A stretch of 64,000 nt of DNA from assembly GCF_009857915.1 (NCBI RefSeq), contig NZ_WWCM01000012.1:90831-154830 (forward strand), in the 5' to 3' direction. Below are positions 13,545 through 23,023 of this stretch, one piece after another. Numbering within the stretch: position 1 is the first letter of the stretch; each line of letters starts with the position of its first letter. The notes beneath the pieces are model-generated. The model saw only the letters and a program-made list of their open reading frames with translations, was not told the DNA's origin and did no database searches. The DNA comes from Duganella qianjiadongensis (lineage in GTDB: Bacteria > Pseudomonadota > Gammaproteobacteria > Burkholderiales > Burkholderiaceae_D). The position numbers were made by a program, and so were the translations under genes.

Positions 13545-16013
13545 ATGCACAAGGTTCAACTGAAGACCGGCGTCGCCGCCGTGATGTCCACTCTGGTCAT
13601 GGGCTCTGCCTATGCTTCCGCCCCGGCAGTTGATGCGGTGGCCGGTGCCGCAGCTGCTACTGCCGATGTCGCCGGCGAAGCAGTCAGCGCCGTGATCGTG
13701 ACCGGTACCCGCGCTACCGGCATGAAAGTGGAAAACAGCGCTTCGCCGATACAGGTGCTCGATGCCAGCGCGCTGCAGCGCACCGGCCAGCCGGACCTGA
13801 TCCAGGCACTGGCGCAGAATCTGCCCTCGTTTACGGCGCAGGCCTTTGGCGGCGACACCGCCAACCTGACGCTGTCGGCCCGTCTGCGCGGCCTGAGCCC
13901 GAACGATACGCTGGTGCTGATCAATGGTAAGCGCCGCCACGGCACCGCCAATCTGGCCGTGCTCGGTGGCCCGTATCAGGGTGGCGCTGCAGCTGATCTG
14001 AACTACATTCCCGTTGCCGCCATTGACCACATCGAAGTGCTGCAGGATGGCGCTGCCGCGCAGTATGGCTCGGATGCGATTGCCGGCGTGATCAACATCA
14101 TCCTCAAGTCGAACAACCACGGCGGCACCGCGACTGTCACGGGCGGCGGCTATGCCGATGGCGGCGGGCGCACCGGCGACGGCGCTTTCAACGTGGGCAT
14201 GGAGCCGTTCAAGGACGCCTACCTGAGCATCACCGGCGAATCCAAATACCATGGCTACAGCGACCGTGGCGGCATCGATCCGCGCGTGATCGAACCTTCG
14301 CGCATGGCGGCCTATCCGGGCATGTTCCAGCAGCCGGGCTACCCGTATGTCAACCATATTTCCGGCGACGCGCAGTACCACCTGAACGTGCTGGCGGCGA
14401 ACTTCGGCTACGATTTTGCCGAGGGCAGCCAGCTATATGCGATTGCCACCTACGGCCACAAGGAAGCCCGCGCCTACGAGAACTACCGTCTGCCTAACCG
14501 TCTGCCGAAAGTCTACCCGACCGGCTTCTCGCCCAAGGAAACGCTGAAGCAGGACGACTTTGCCCTGACGGCCGGTATCAAGGGTACGCTGGCGGGCTGG
14601 AATATGGACCTGAGCAGCACTTACGGCAAGGACACCAGCAAGATCGGCGTGGCCGATTCGGGCAACGTCTCGCTGTTCAATGATACCGGCTCCACGCCGA
14701 CCAACTTCCATGCCGGTGCCTTTATCGCCAGCCAGCTGACCACCACGCTGGAGGCCAGCAACGAATTTGCCATCGGCTGGGCCAAGCCGCTGACGGTGGC
14801 AACTGGTCTGGAACATCGCATCGACAAGTACGAGATCGAAGCCGGTGATGCCGCTTCGCGCTATAAGGAAGGTTCGCAGTCGTATCCGGGCTTCTCGCTG
14901 ACCGACGCCGGTTCGCACCGTCGTACCAACGAAGCCGCCTATATCGACTTCGCCGGTAATCCGGTGGCCGATCTGACGCTGGATCTGGCCGCGCGCTACG
15001 AGCACTTCAGCGATTTCGGTAACGCCAAAGTGGGCAAGTTCACCAGCCGCTACGATTTCACGCCGGCCTTCGGCCTGCGCGGCACCTTCAGCAACGGCTT
15101 CCGCGCGCCAACGCTGGCCGAGGAATACTACTCGGCCACCAACGTCAGCCCGACCAGCGCCTTCGTGCAGCTGGCGCCGAATTCGGCAGGCGCCAAGCTG
15201 GTGGGGGTGGATGGCCTCAAGCCTGAGCACTCGACCAACTTCAGCCTCGGCATGGTGCTGAACCCGACCAGCAATCTGGCCATCACGCTCGATGCCTACC
15301 AGATCACCATCCGTGACCGTATCGTCGGTTCCGGTGCGCTGTATGGCTCGGGTGGCTCAGTCAATTCGCCAGCCGTGGTGGCAGCCATCAAGGCTAACGG
15401 CAATGTGCTTGACAGCACCGTCAGCCAGACCGGTATCAACATCTTCTCCAACGCCGTCAACACCCGCAGCCGCGGGCTGGAGTTTGTGGCGACGCTGGCC
15501 GAGAGCTACGGCACGGCAGGTAAAGTAGACTGGTCGCTGGCGGCCAACTACAACAAGGTCGAAGTGGTGAAGATCAATCAGGCGCCTAAGCAGTTGCTGC
15601 CGCAGACGCTGCTGGACCAGACTGCCATCTCCGATCTGGAAACCGCTTCTCCCAAAGTACGCCTGAATCTGGGCGCGCTGTGGAAGATCGGTAACTGGAC
15701 GGTCAACCTGCGTGAAGCGATCTATGGCCCATCCTCTGAATATGGCAGCGAAGATGGTTCGGTCTACCACAAGACGGAAATCAGCACCAAGGCGATTACC
15801 GATCTGGAAGTGGGCTACAAGCTGAGCAAGGAATGGTCGATCGCGGTCGGTGCCAACAACCTGTTCAACAAGTACCCGAACGGCAAGAGCGCCTTGCTGC
15901 TGGCGGATGAACGTGCGGCCCTCGACAACGCTGCCGTCACAGTGCTGCCTTCGTTCTCGCCATTCGGCATCAACGGCGGCTACTACTACGCCCGCGCCAA
16001 CTACAAGTTCTAA
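13545..16013 (+). CDS. TonB-dependent outer-membrane receptor
   Basis: The product is 822 residues. It has a signal peptide (MHKVQLKTGVAAVMSTLVMGSAYA), a plug domain (VIVTGTRATGMKVENSASPIQVLDASAL, then LVLINGKRRH and IDHIEVLQDGAAAQYGSDAIAGVINIIL) and a beta barrel ending in F (NYKF). There is no secretin-and-TonB N-terminal signalling extension. It follows the RidA gene by 45 bases with AACGAGGAAT as ribosome binding site, and a terminator comes after it. It is thus the last gene of the amine-oxidation operon and probably imports the amine substrate or a precursor. Confidence 0.9.
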   Translation: MHKVQLKTGVAAVMSTLVMGSAYASAPAVDAVAGAAAATADVAGEAVSAVIVTGTRATGMKVENSASPIQVLDASALQRTGQPDLIQALAQNLPSFTAQAFGGDTANLTLSARLRGLSPNDTLVLINGKRRHGTANLAVLGGPYQGGAAADLNYIPVAAIDHIEVLQDGAAAQYGSDAIAGVINIILKSNNHGGTATVTGGGYADGGGRTGDGAFNVGMEPFKDAYLSITGESKYHGYSDRGGIDPRVIEPSRMAAYPGMFQQPGYPYVNHISGDAQYHLNVLAANFGYDFAEGSQLYAIATYGHKEARAYENYRLPNRLPKVYPTGFSPKETLKQDDFALTAGIKGTLAGWNMDLSSTYGKDTSKIGVADSGNVSLFNDTGSTPTNFHAGAFIASQLTTTLEASNEFAIGWAKPLTVATGLEHRIDKYEIEAGDAASRYKEGSQSYPGFSLTDAGSHRRTNEAAYIDFAGNPVADLTLDLAARYEHFSDFGNAKVGKFTSRYDFTPAFGLRGTFSNGFRAPTLAEEYYSATNVSPTSAFVQLAPNSAGAKLVGVDGLKPEHSTNFSLGMVLNPTSNLAITLDAYQITIRDRIVGSGALYGSGGSVNSPAVVAAIKANGNVLDSTVSQTGINIFSNAVNTRSRGLEFVATLAESYGTAGKVDWSLAANYNKVEVVKINQAPKQLLPQTLLDQTAISDLETASPKVRLNLGALWKIGNWTVNLREAIYGPSSEYGSEDGSVYHKTEISTKAITDLEVGYKLSKEWSIAVGANNLFNKYPNGKSALLLADERAALDNAAVTVLPSFSPFGINGGYYYARANYKF

Positions 16014-16037
16014 GCACGCCAGAACCCTGTAGCCGGA

Positions 16038-16072
16038 CGGCCGCCAGCGCAAGCTGGTGGCCGTTTTTCTTT
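16038..16072 (+). terminator. Rho-independent terminator
   Basis: CGGCCGCCAGC (16038-16048) pairs with GCTGGTGGCCG (16053-16063) over a GCAA loop, with one G-T pair, and is followed by TTTTTCTTT. It ends the amine oxidase/receptor operon. Confidence 0.82.
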
Positions 16073-16107
16073 GGGTGTAGCATGGCGCCTTCTGATGGAG
16101 ACTAGCG

Positions 16108-17037
16108 ATGCTGAAAAAAATGCGTACAACCTTGCTGGCTGCCGCCGTGGCGGGCAATGTGGGGGCGGCGGCTGCGATGAGCAGCGCGGCTACGGTTACC
16201 GTGCCTATGAGCTTGCAGGATTATCTGGCCCTGCATGGCCCTGCGCCCAGCGCCCATGTGGCCTATGGCACGGCACCCTCGCAGTACGGCGAACTGTTCG
16301 TGCCGGCCGGCGCCGGACCATTCCCGCTGGCCGTCATCATCCACGGCGGCTGCTGGATCAAAGAGTTTGGCGGCATCACCCAGATGCGCAACATGGCGGC
16401 AGCACTGACGCAGCAGGGCATCGCCGTGTGGAATGTGGAATACCGCCGCTACGACGAGGCGGGCGGCGGCTATCCCGGCATGTATCAGGACGTGGCCAGC
16501 GCCATGGACCAACTGCGCCAGCTGGCCGCGCAACATCCGCTGGACCTGCAGCGCATCGTGCTGGTGGGGCATTCGGCCGGCGGCCATCTGGCCCAGTGGG
16601 CCGCCTCGCGCGCGCGCCTGCCGCGCAGCAGCCCGCTGTATGTGGCGCAGCCGCTGGCGGTGTCCAGCGTGATCAGCCTGGGCGGGCTGGCCGACCTGCG
16701 CCATGAGGAACGCCTGATCAAGACCAGCTGCGACCGCGATATGGTGCAGCTGACCGGCCGCCCCAGCGCCAGCCGCCCCGATGTATTTGCCGATACCTCG
16801 CCCGCGGAAATGCTGCCAGCCGGTGTGCGCACGGTGCTGATCCATGGCGAGCTCGATGTGATTTCGCCTGCCCGCGCGGGACAGGATTATGCGCGCCGCG
16901 CGCAGGCGGCAGGGGATGCGGCGGAAGTGATCGTGCTGCCGGGCGCCAGCCACTATGATGAAGTGTCGGCCAGTTCGCCGGCATGGCTGATCGTGGGCGG
17001 GCAGATCCGCCGTGCGCTGGGACTGGCGCCGCTGTAG
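16108..17037 (+). CDS. exported alpha/beta hydrolase, formamidase/esterase type
   Basis: The product is 309 residues. The N-terminal signal peptide ends near AAAAMSSAA. The oxyanion motif HGGCW and the nucleophile elbow GHSAGGH are those of the kynurenine formamidase/BD-FAE-type esterases (HGGxW, GxSxGG). A likely acid is in HGELDVISP and the catalytic His in GASHYDEV. It would act in the periplasm on an ester or formamide. A terminator separates it from the receptor upstream, so a functional link to the amine oxidase module is only positional. GGAG lies ten bases before the ATG. Confidence 0.8.
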   Translation: MLKKMRTTLLAAAVAGNVGAAAAMSSAATVTVPMSLQDYLALHGPAPSAHVAYGTAPSQYGELFVPAGAGPFPLAVIIHGGCWIKEFGGITQMRNMAAALTQQGIAVWNVEYRRYDEAGGGYPGMYQDVASAMDQLRQLAAQHPLDLQRIVLVGHSAGGHLAQWAASRARLPRSSPLYVAQPLAVSSVISLGGLADLRHEERLIKTSCDRDMVQLTGRPSASRPDVFADTSPAEMLPAGVRTVLIHGELDVISPARAGQDYARRAQAAGDAAEVIVLPGASHYDEVSASSPAWLIVGGQIRRALGLAPL

Positions 17038-17041
17038 CAGA

Positions 17042-17410
17042 TCAGTAGCGGTCGTATTTGCGGGCGTCGCCCTGTACCTGTGCAGCGGGATACTTCTGCG
17101 CATTCAGGGCGATTTTTTCCAGCGCGGCGGCGTGCAGATCGACACCGGTTTTGTCGGCCAGCTGCACCAGATACAGCAGCACGTCGGCCAGCTCGTGGCG
17201 GATGCCGGTGCGGGCCGGTTCATCCAGTTCGTGTTCGGCGCCCGTCACCAGCCACTGGAAGTGCTCCATCAGTTCGGCCGCTTCGACCGAGAGGGCCATG
17301 GCCAGATTCTTGGGGGTGTGGAAGGTCTGCCACTGGCGTTCGCTGGCAAACTGGCGGGTCAGGTCGCGCAGGGCGATCAGGCTGTCCTCGGGCGGGCTGG
17401 AGCTGGTCAT
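17042..17410 (-). CDS. MazG-like nucleotide pyrophosphohydrolase
   Basis: The product is 122 residues and cytoplasmic. The all-helical MazG/RS21-C6 fold is indicated by E-x-x-E in SVEAAELMEHFQW and E-x-x-D in HELADVLLYLVQLADKTG, which bind magnesium. The family hydrolyses (d)NTPs such as dCTP or damaged nucleotides to the monophosphate. The start at 17410 (MTSSSPPED) fits the usual length; the longer frame to 17491 adds a basic tail with no family match. It is convergent with the hydrolase upstream, with only four bases between stop codons. Confidence 0.82.
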   Translation of the reverse strand: MTSSSPPEDSLIALRDLTRQFASERQWQTFHTPKNLAMALSVEAAELMEHFQWLVTGAEHELDEPARTGIRHELADVLLYLVQLADKTGVDLHAAALEKIALNAQKYPAAQVQGDARKYDRY

Positions 17411-17590
17411 GGTGTTTTCAGGCTGGGAACGGCGAGGCCTGATGATAGCACCGCCGTTCGCCTGCCTGTGCCGCCGATGACGTTTTTGCACCTTTCAATC
17501 CCTGTTTTCTACCGTTCGTCGCTTTTGCCTGCCATTCCTGTCCCTGCTTTTCTATAGTGGCGACACTATTCATAAGGGGGAACACCTATC

Positions 17591-18463
17591 ATGCGTAAAG
17601 CGATTTCTCTGGCCGTACTGGCTGCCTGTGCTTCTCTGGCCGGCTGCGCCATCGTAGTGATACCGGATGACGGCGGCGGCACCCGTGTCAGCAGCGTGTT
17701 CGGCAGCTCCGGTGTGCAGGGCAATGGCCAGTCCGTGGTCGAGCAGCGTCCTGCCATCGATGCCGACAGCATCGACATCAATGGCCCGCTGCAGGTGGAA
17801 GTCAAGGTAGGCAATGCCGCCGGCCTGCAGGTCGAAGGCGACAGCAACCTGCTGCCTATGGTGCGTACCGATGCCAGCGGGGGTCTGTTGCGCGTCTGGG
17901 TCGACGGCAAGGTCAATAGCAGCAACGCACTGCGCGTGACCTACACCACGCCGGCGCTGCACCAGATCCAGAGCAATGGTTCCGGCCGTCTGGTGGTCAC
18001 GGGGCTGAACGGCGGCGCGCTGACGCTGAGCCAGAACGGTTCGCGTCAGGTGCAGCTGGCCGGGCAGGTAAGCCGTCTGGAAGCGCGCCTGAACGGCTCC
18101 GGCAGCGTGACGGCGACTGCCCTGCAGAGCGGTAGCACCACGGCCAGCCTGCACGGCTCCGGCAAGCTCGATCTGGGCCGTGTCGATGGCGAACGTCTGG
18201 AACTCGATGTGCGCGGTTCCGGTGGTGTGCACGCCAATGGCATGGTGCGCAATATGAATGTGCGGGTATATGGTTCCGGCAGTGCCAGTCTGGCTGGCCT
18301 GCAAAGCCAGAGCGCCGAACTGGTGACCTATGGCTCGGGCAGCATTACGGCGGCGGTTAGCCAGTCGCTGGTGGCCTCGTCCAACGGCTCCGGCTACGTC
18401 ACGGTGTACGGCAATCCGTCCCAGCGCAATATCAGCGGCCGCAATGTCACGCTGATGCAGTAA
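17591..18463 (+). CDS. GIN-domain (DUF2807) lipoprotein
   Basis: The product is 290 residues. A lipoprotein signal ends in the lipobox LAGC (residues 16-19), so the protein is lipid-anchored. The rest is repetitive and Gly/Ser-rich, with many copies of a NGSG / GSGxxxA turn (SNGSGRL, NGSGSV, HGSGKL, YGSGSASL, YGSGSIT). This is the pattern of the parallel beta-helix GIN/DUF2807 domain. The function is unknown; it is possibly a surface adhesin or polymer binder. An AAGGGGG ribosome binding site stands ahead of the ATG. The end overlaps the convergent hydrolase gene by 17 bases. Confidence 0.83.
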   Translation: MRKAISLAVLAACASLAGCAIVVIPDDGGGTRVSSVFGSSGVQGNGQSVVEQRPAIDADSIDINGPLQVEVKVGNAAGLQVEGDSNLLPMVRTDASGGLLRVWVDGKVNSSNALRVTYTTPALHQIQSNGSGRLVVTGLNGGALTLSQNGSRQVQLAGQVSRLEARLNGSGSVTATALQSGSTTASLHGSGKLDLGRVDGERLELDVRGSGGVHANGMVRNMNVRVYGSGSASLAGLQSQSAELVTYGSGSITAAVSQSLVASSNGSGYVTVYGNPSQRNISGRNVTLMQ

Positions 18464-19415
18464 GCGCTCCCTGTGCCGCGCCGCGCTGCGCCAGCTGCTG
18501 GCGGAACGCGCGGTAGTCGGCGGCGCACTGGCGCGGTGCTTCCAGCATGGGCAGGTGGCCTATGCCGGCCATCATGATGCGGTGGTGGTCGGGGTAGAGC
18601 GCCGCCAGCGCGGCAGCGCCGGCCGGATGCAGGATGCGATCCTGCTCGCCCCAGACGATCAGCACCGGAGTGGCCAGCGTCCGGTACTGCTGTTCCAGCA
18701 GCGGCGAGGCGGCCACCTGCAGCATGATCTGCTGGTGCAGCGTGAAGTCGGCTGCAGCGCGGCGCGCCAGCGCCGTATGCACGGCATAGGGCAGGAAGAA
18801 GCGGCGGTGGCGCGAATACGCCAGCATCTGGGCAAAATCCGCTTGCGTGCGCACCAGCAGGGGCAGGGTGCCGTTGTCGCGGTAGCCGCGCAGCGCCTGC
18901 GAGTCCTGCGCGGCCGCTGTGCCGGCAGCATCGAGCAGCCACAGGCTGGCCACCCGCTCCGGATAGCGCGCGGCAAACTGCGCAACGATAAAACCGCCCA
19001 TGGAATTACCGCCCAGATGAATTTTCTGCGGCGCATGGCGCTCCAGAAAACCCCGCAGATTTTCCACCTGATCGGCTATGCTGTAGCGCCCCTGCGGGTC
19101 GCGTCCCGCTTCGCCAAACCCGGGCAGGTCGGGCAGCAGCACGCGGTAGTGCGGCGTCAGATGCGCAGCAATGCGGGTGAAATTATCCTTGTCGGCGCCA
19201 AAGCCGTGCACCAGCACCAGTACCTCGCCCGAGCCGCCGGCCAGAAACGGCATGGCTTCGTGCGCGCCATGCCGGCGCAGGCCGCAGCGGGTCCGTTCCA
19301 GCGCCATGGCGGCGCGCGCCACGGGCAGCGGTGCAATCCGTTCCGCTGCCAGCAGCAGGAGCAGTAGTAACAGAATCAGCACGGGCAGCAGGCCCGCAAG
19401 GGACAGCACACTCAT
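18447..19415 (-). CDS. membrane-anchored alpha/beta hydrolase
   Basis: The product is 322 residues. The N terminus is one hydrophobic segment (LAGLLPVLILLLLLLLLAAERIA), read as a membrane anchor. The hydrolase core has the oxyanion segment VHGFGADKDNF, nucleophile elbow GNSMGG, an Asp in VWGEQDRILHPAG and a His in GIGHLPMLEAP. This resembles the lipase/esterase and monoacylglycerol-lipase groups (Abhydrolase_1). The substrate is not predictable. Its 3' end overlaps the GIN-domain gene by 17 bases on the opposite strand. Confidence 0.84.
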   Translation of the reverse strand: MSVLSLAGLLPVLILLLLLLLLAAERIAPLPVARAAMALERTRCGLRRHGAHEAMPFLAGGSGEVLVLVHGFGADKDNFTRIAAHLTPHYRVLLPDLPGFGEAGRDPQGRYSIADQVENLRGFLERHAPQKIHLGGNSMGGFIVAQFAARYPERVASLWLLDAAGTAAAQDSQALRGYRDNGTLPLLVRTQADFAQMLAYSRHRRFFLPYAVHTALARRAAADFTLHQQIMLQVAASPLLEQQYRTLATPVLIVWGEQDRILHPAGAAALAALYPDHHRIMMAGIGHLPMLEAPRQCAADYRAFRQQLAQRGAAQGALTASA

Positions 19416-19474
19416 TCAATCAGCCTCTGGAAGATAGCCGCGCAGGCGCGGGCCGGGGATACGGCGTGGCAGCA

Positions 19475-21757
19475 TTATGCCAGTTCGCCGTTCTGCAGTT
19501 TCTGGATCAGCGCCGGCAGCGGCATGGGCCTGGCGTACAGATAGCCCTGCATGCAGGCGCAGGCATTGGAGATGAGGAATTCGGCCTGTGCCAGCGTCTC
19601 CACCCCTTCCGCCACCACGCGCAGACCAAGATGGCTGGCCATGGCCAGTATGGACTGCACCAGCGCGGCGCTGCTGCTGTCGTCCGGCGTATCGATGATG
19701 AAGCTGCGGTCTATCTTGAGTTCGTACAGCGGCATTTTCTTCAGATAGGCCAGACTCGAATAGCCGGTGCCGAAATCGTCGATGGAGAAGCGCAGCCCCA
19801 TGGCCGCCAGCTGGTGCATGCGGGCGATGGTCTCGTCCATCTTGTCGATCAGCAGGCCTTCCGTCACTTCCAGCACCAGCAGGTGGGCCGGTGCGCCAGT
19901 CTCGGCCAGCGTGCGCGCCACCAGATCGACGAAATTGGCCTGTCTGAACTGGCTCGGGCTGACATTCACCGACAGCGGCAGCGTATGTCCGGCTTCCTGC
20001 AGGCGCAGCACGGCATAGCAGGCCTGACGCAGCGCCCAGGTGCCGAGTGCGACGATCAGGCCCGATTCCTCCGCGACCGGAATGAAGATGTGGGGCGGGA
20101 TCATGTCACCGTTTTCGACCGGCCAGCGCATCAGCAGTTCGCCGCCGATGGCGCGGCCGTTGCGGTCCACCTGTGCCTGCACATACATCTGCAGCGCGCC
20201 GCTATTGAGCGCGGCGCCCAGTTCGTGCTCGATGTTGAGGCGACGCTCGACGTCGGCCTGCATGGCCGCTTCGAAGAAGGCCACGCCGTTGCGGCCTGCC
20301 GCCTTGGCGCGGTACATGGCAGTATCGGCTTCGCGCAGCAGGTCGTGCGCAGTCTTGCCGGTGCTGGGCAGCATGGTGACGCCGATGCTGGCGGTGGAGT
20401 TGTATACCTGTCCTTCGATTTCCAGCTCTTCGCTCAGGGCCAGCCGGACTTTTTCTGCCACCGTCAGGGCGGCGTGGGTGGCCACCGGCAGGTCGTGCGC
20501 CAGATGGCCGAGCAGCACGACGAATTCGTCGCCGCCTATGCGGGCCACGGTATCAGCCTTGCGCATCAGCTGGCTCAGGCGCTCGGCTGCATTGCACAGC
20601 ACCGTGTCGCCTATGGTGTGGCCGCGCGCATCGTTGATGGTCTTGAAGCGGTCCAGATCGATGAACATCACCGCGCTATAGGTGCCGCCACGGCGCGAGG
20701 CTGCCAGCAGCTTGTCCAGATTGTCCATCAGCATGCGGCGGTTGGGCAGGCCGGTGAGCACATCGTAGTAGGCCAGCTGGTGGATGTCGTCCTGTGATTT
20801 TTTGCGCTCGGTGATATCGCGTTCCACCGCTACCCAGTGGGTGTTCACGCCCGCTTCGTCGGTGAACGGCACCAGATCCGTTTCGACCCAGTAGGACTCG
20901 CCGGACTTGGTGTAGTTCAGCAGCTCGGCCCGCACCGGTTCGTTATGCGCCATGGCGACACTGATCTTGGCCAGCTCGGCTTCCTCCGTATCCGGCCCGC
21001 GCAGCAGGCGCAGGCTGCGTCCCATCACTTCATGGCGGCGGTAGCCGTTGCGCCGCTCGAACGCGTCGTTGACGAAGATGATGTGCTGGGTAGCGTCGGC
21101 AGCATCGCCCGGCTTGTCGACTTCGGCAATCAGGATCATGTCGTTCAGGCGCGATACCGCAACCGCCGTCAGGCGCAGTTCCGCGTTCAGCACCGACAGT
21201 TCGTTCTGGCGCTCCTGCAGCTGTTCGAAGGATTTGCCCAGATGGCGCAGCAGCACGGCGCAGGACAGCGTCAGCACCGCCGTCATGAACATGAAGTTGA
21301 TCGAGATGATGGCGGCCTTGAGCAAGGCGTGGTTGGGAATGCCTTCGATCTGCAGCTTGGAGTTGGCATCGAAGCCCAGCACCATGACTACCGCGCCGGC
21401 CAGTGCCAGCGTGCCCAGCGCAGGGCGCAGGCCCAGCAGGAGGGCGGCCAGCACCGGTATTGCCATCAGGTAAATCTGGCTGACGGGGCCGACTTTCAGC
21501 AGCAGGGCGATGCCAACGATGAAGGCAATGGCGAGGAAATTCAGGACCCGGATAGTGTAGGCCAGACTATGCCAGCGCCAGATCAGCAGCAGCCAGGCGA
21601 TGGCGCCGACATCGATGACTACGATAGACCACATGCCTTCGCTGACCGCCAGCAGTGCGCTGGGGATAGCGGTAATCGCTCCCAGCACCAGTACCACCAG
21701 GAGCAATCTGGAAAACACCTGCGCGCGCCAGTGCGCGATATCGTTCGGTACAGCCAC
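19475..21757 (-). CDS. membrane-bound GGDEF/EAL cyclic-di-GMP enzyme with PAS domain
   Basis: The product is 760 residues. About five or six hydrophobic helices occupy residues 15-180 (MASE-like sensor). A PAS domain with its C-terminal cap lies at roughly 200-320 (WVAVERDITERK). Then come GGDEF (ARIGGDEFVVLL, intact active site) and EAL domains. The EAL signature reads GGELLMRW, so E is present but the motif is E-L-L. Later EAL features are kept, including the DDFGTGYSSLAYLK loop and LKIDRSFI. It should make cyclic-di-GMP and may also degrade it. It is a single gene on the minus strand. Confidence 0.9.
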   Translation of the reverse strand: MAVPNDIAHWRAQVFSRLLLVVLVLGAITAIPSALLAVSEGMWSIVVIDVGAIAWLLLIWRWHSLAYTIRVLNFLAIAFIVGIALLLKVGPVSQIYLMAIPVLAALLLGLRPALGTLALAGAVVMVLGFDANSKLQIEGIPNHALLKAAIISINFMFMTAVLTLSCAVLLRHLGKSFEQLQERQNELSVLNAELRLTAVAVSRLNDMILIAEVDKPGDAADATQHIIFVNDAFERRNGYRRHEVMGRSLRLLRGPDTEEAELAKISVAMAHNEPVRAELLNYTKSGESYWVETDLVPFTDEAGVNTHWVAVERDITERKKSQDDIHQLAYYDVLTGLPNRRMLMDNLDKLLAASRRGGTYSAVMFIDLDRFKTINDARGHTIGDTVLCNAAERLSQLMRKADTVARIGGDEFVVLLGHLAHDLPVATHAALTVAEKVRLALSEELEIEGQVYNSTASIGVTMLPSTGKTAHDLLREADTAMYRAKAAGRNGVAFFEAAMQADVERRLNIEHELGAALNSGALQMYVQAQVDRNGRAIGGELLMRWPVENGDMIPPHIFIPVAEESGLIVALGTWALRQACYAVLRLQEAGHTLPLSVNVSPSQFRQANFVDLVARTLAETGAPAHLLVLEVTEGLLIDKMDETIARMHQLAAMGLRFSIDDFGTGYSSLAYLKKMPLYELKIDRSFIIDTPDDSSSAALVQSILAMASHLGLRVVAEGVETLAQAEFLISNACACMQGYLYARPMPLPALIQKLQNGELA

Positions 21758-21831
21758 CTATGCAGCCTCCGGATGTTGTTGCGGGTTGTGAGAAGATAGT
21801 ACCCGCAAAGTCCGGAGCTGTCAGTAGAGCA

Positions 21832-22452
21832 TTAATCCTTGGCGGAAACGCTTCCTATGCCGCTGACCGACTTGTTGACGGTTTTGGGCCGGCCGTAATA
21901 ACCGAGTTCGCCCATGCCTTTGGCGATCACGTTGAGGGTGTCGCTGGCATACACATTGACAGCGCCTATGCCTTCGAAATTCACATCGACCCGTTTGGCC
22001 TGCAAGCCCTTGGTGTCGAGCTCGCCCACGCCCTTGGCATTGATGCGCAGGTAGTCGATTTTGCCGTTGGCGACCAGATGGCCGGCGCCCTGGAAACCGA
22101 TATCGAGCCGCTCACCTTTGACGTTGTTGAGGATGGTCTCGCCGGCGCCCAGTACTTTCAGGCGGCTCAGTGCTGGCAAGGATATTTTTACCAGCGGGCT
22201 GTTTTTGCCGGCCTTGAAATCGCGATCGGGCGCGGTGATGCGCAGCTCCTTTTCCACCACTTCGGTGCGCAGGCCGGCGACGAATTTATCGTCGCCGCTG
22301 ATCTGCAGCGACTGGCTATTGCCTACTTCAACGGTCATGGAGAAACCGCCCTCGGTGCTGATGGCGATGAACGGCGGCAGCTTGCGGCTTTCCTCGGCGG
22401 CGCCGGCATCCAGACTTAACAGCGCGACTGCAACAGCGATGAATAGACGCAT
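21832..22452 (-). CDS. exported GIN-domain (DUF2807) protein
   Basis: The product is 206 residues with a signal peptide (MRLFIAVAVALLSLDAGA). A DUF2807 core follows (VEVGNSQSLQISGDDKFV, then LKVLGAGETIL, FQGAGHLVANG, AKGVGELDTKG, FEGIGAVNVY, AKGMGELGYYG). The regularly spaced G-x-G turns mark a right-handed beta-helix. It is probably periplasmic, as no lipobox Cys is seen. It is the second such protein within 4 kb; the first (17591) is a lipoprotein. The function is unknown. Confidence 0.82.
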   Translation of the reverse strand: MRLFIAVAVALLSLDAGAAEESRKLPPFIAISTEGGFSMTVEVGNSQSLQISGDDKFVAGLRTEVVEKELRITAPDRDFKAGKNSPLVKISLPALSRLKVLGAGETILNNVKGERLDIGFQGAGHLVANGKIDYLRINAKGVGELDTKGLQAKRVDVNFEGIGAVNVYASDTLNVIAKGMGELGYYGRPKTVNKSVSGIGSVSAKD

Positions 22453-22555
22453 ACGCCCTCCCGATAAAATTACAAATTGTACAATGTTGTTAAGCTTTTA
22501 GGTGTTGCGCGGCAGCGACGTTTGCTGCTTTCGTTCACGCTTTGGGCGTTAACGC

Positions 22556-22622
22556 AAAAGGGCAGTGCGGACCCCCTGCGATTTTGATCAGGCAGACAAA
22601 ATCGCAGGTGTCCGGACTGCCC
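22556..22622 (-). terminator. long hairpin after the PsiF gene
   Basis: An imperfect inverted repeat spans 22560-22622. The inner stem is CCTGCGATTTT (22575-22585) with AAAATCGCAGG (22598-22608), and the outer stem is GGGCAGT (22560-22566) with ACTGCCC (22616-22622). On the minus strand it is followed by TTTTG. It lies 20 bases after the PsiF-repeat stop, so termination is the simplest reading. The length and symmetry also suit a dispersed palindromic repeat. Confidence 0.6.
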
Positions 22623-22642
22623 CGGCGGCAAGAACTGGCCGC

Positions 22643-22930
22643 TTATTTGTTGCTCAGGCACTCTTTCATGAAGCCTTTGCGCTCATCGCCTTTCTTGCCG
22701 CTGGCGTCGGCGTTGCATTTCTTCATTTTGTCCTGCTGCGTCATTTTCGGCGCTTCGGCGGCTGGTTTTGCGCTCAGGCATTCTTTCATGAAGGCTTTGC
22801 GCTCGTCGCCTTTTTTGCCGGCAGCGTCGGCATTACAGGTTTTCATCTTGTTTTGCTGGGCCGTAGGCTCGGCCGCATAGACGGCGCCGCTCAGGGACAG
22901 GATCAGGCTGGCAACGAACAGTTTTTTCAT
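22643..22930 (-). CDS. PsiF-repeat exported protein
   Basis: The product is 95 residues with a signal peptide (MKKLFVASLILSLSGAVYAA). Two PsiF repeats follow, each of the form Q-x-K-M-K-x-C-N-A-D-A-x-G-K-K-G-D-E-R-K-x-F-M-K-E-C-L. The Cys pair in each repeat probably forms a disulfide. The repeat is named after the E. coli phosphate-starvation-inducible PsiF. The biochemical role is not known. No Pho box was seen upstream. It is downstream of the halogenase gene (94 bases) and followed by a long hairpin. Confidence 0.88.
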   Translation of the reverse strand: MKKLFVASLILSLSGAVYAAEPTAQQNKMKTCNADAAGKKGDERKAFMKECLSAKPAAEAPKMTQQDKMKKCNADASGKKGDERKGFMKECLSNK

Positions 22931-23023
22931 ATCTCTTCCTCGGTGTCGGATCGTGGTGGACGGGTCGCAGCTGCAACCACGGCTTAACTATAACGGAGTT
23001 GCGCCGCTGCGAACAGCCACCTG

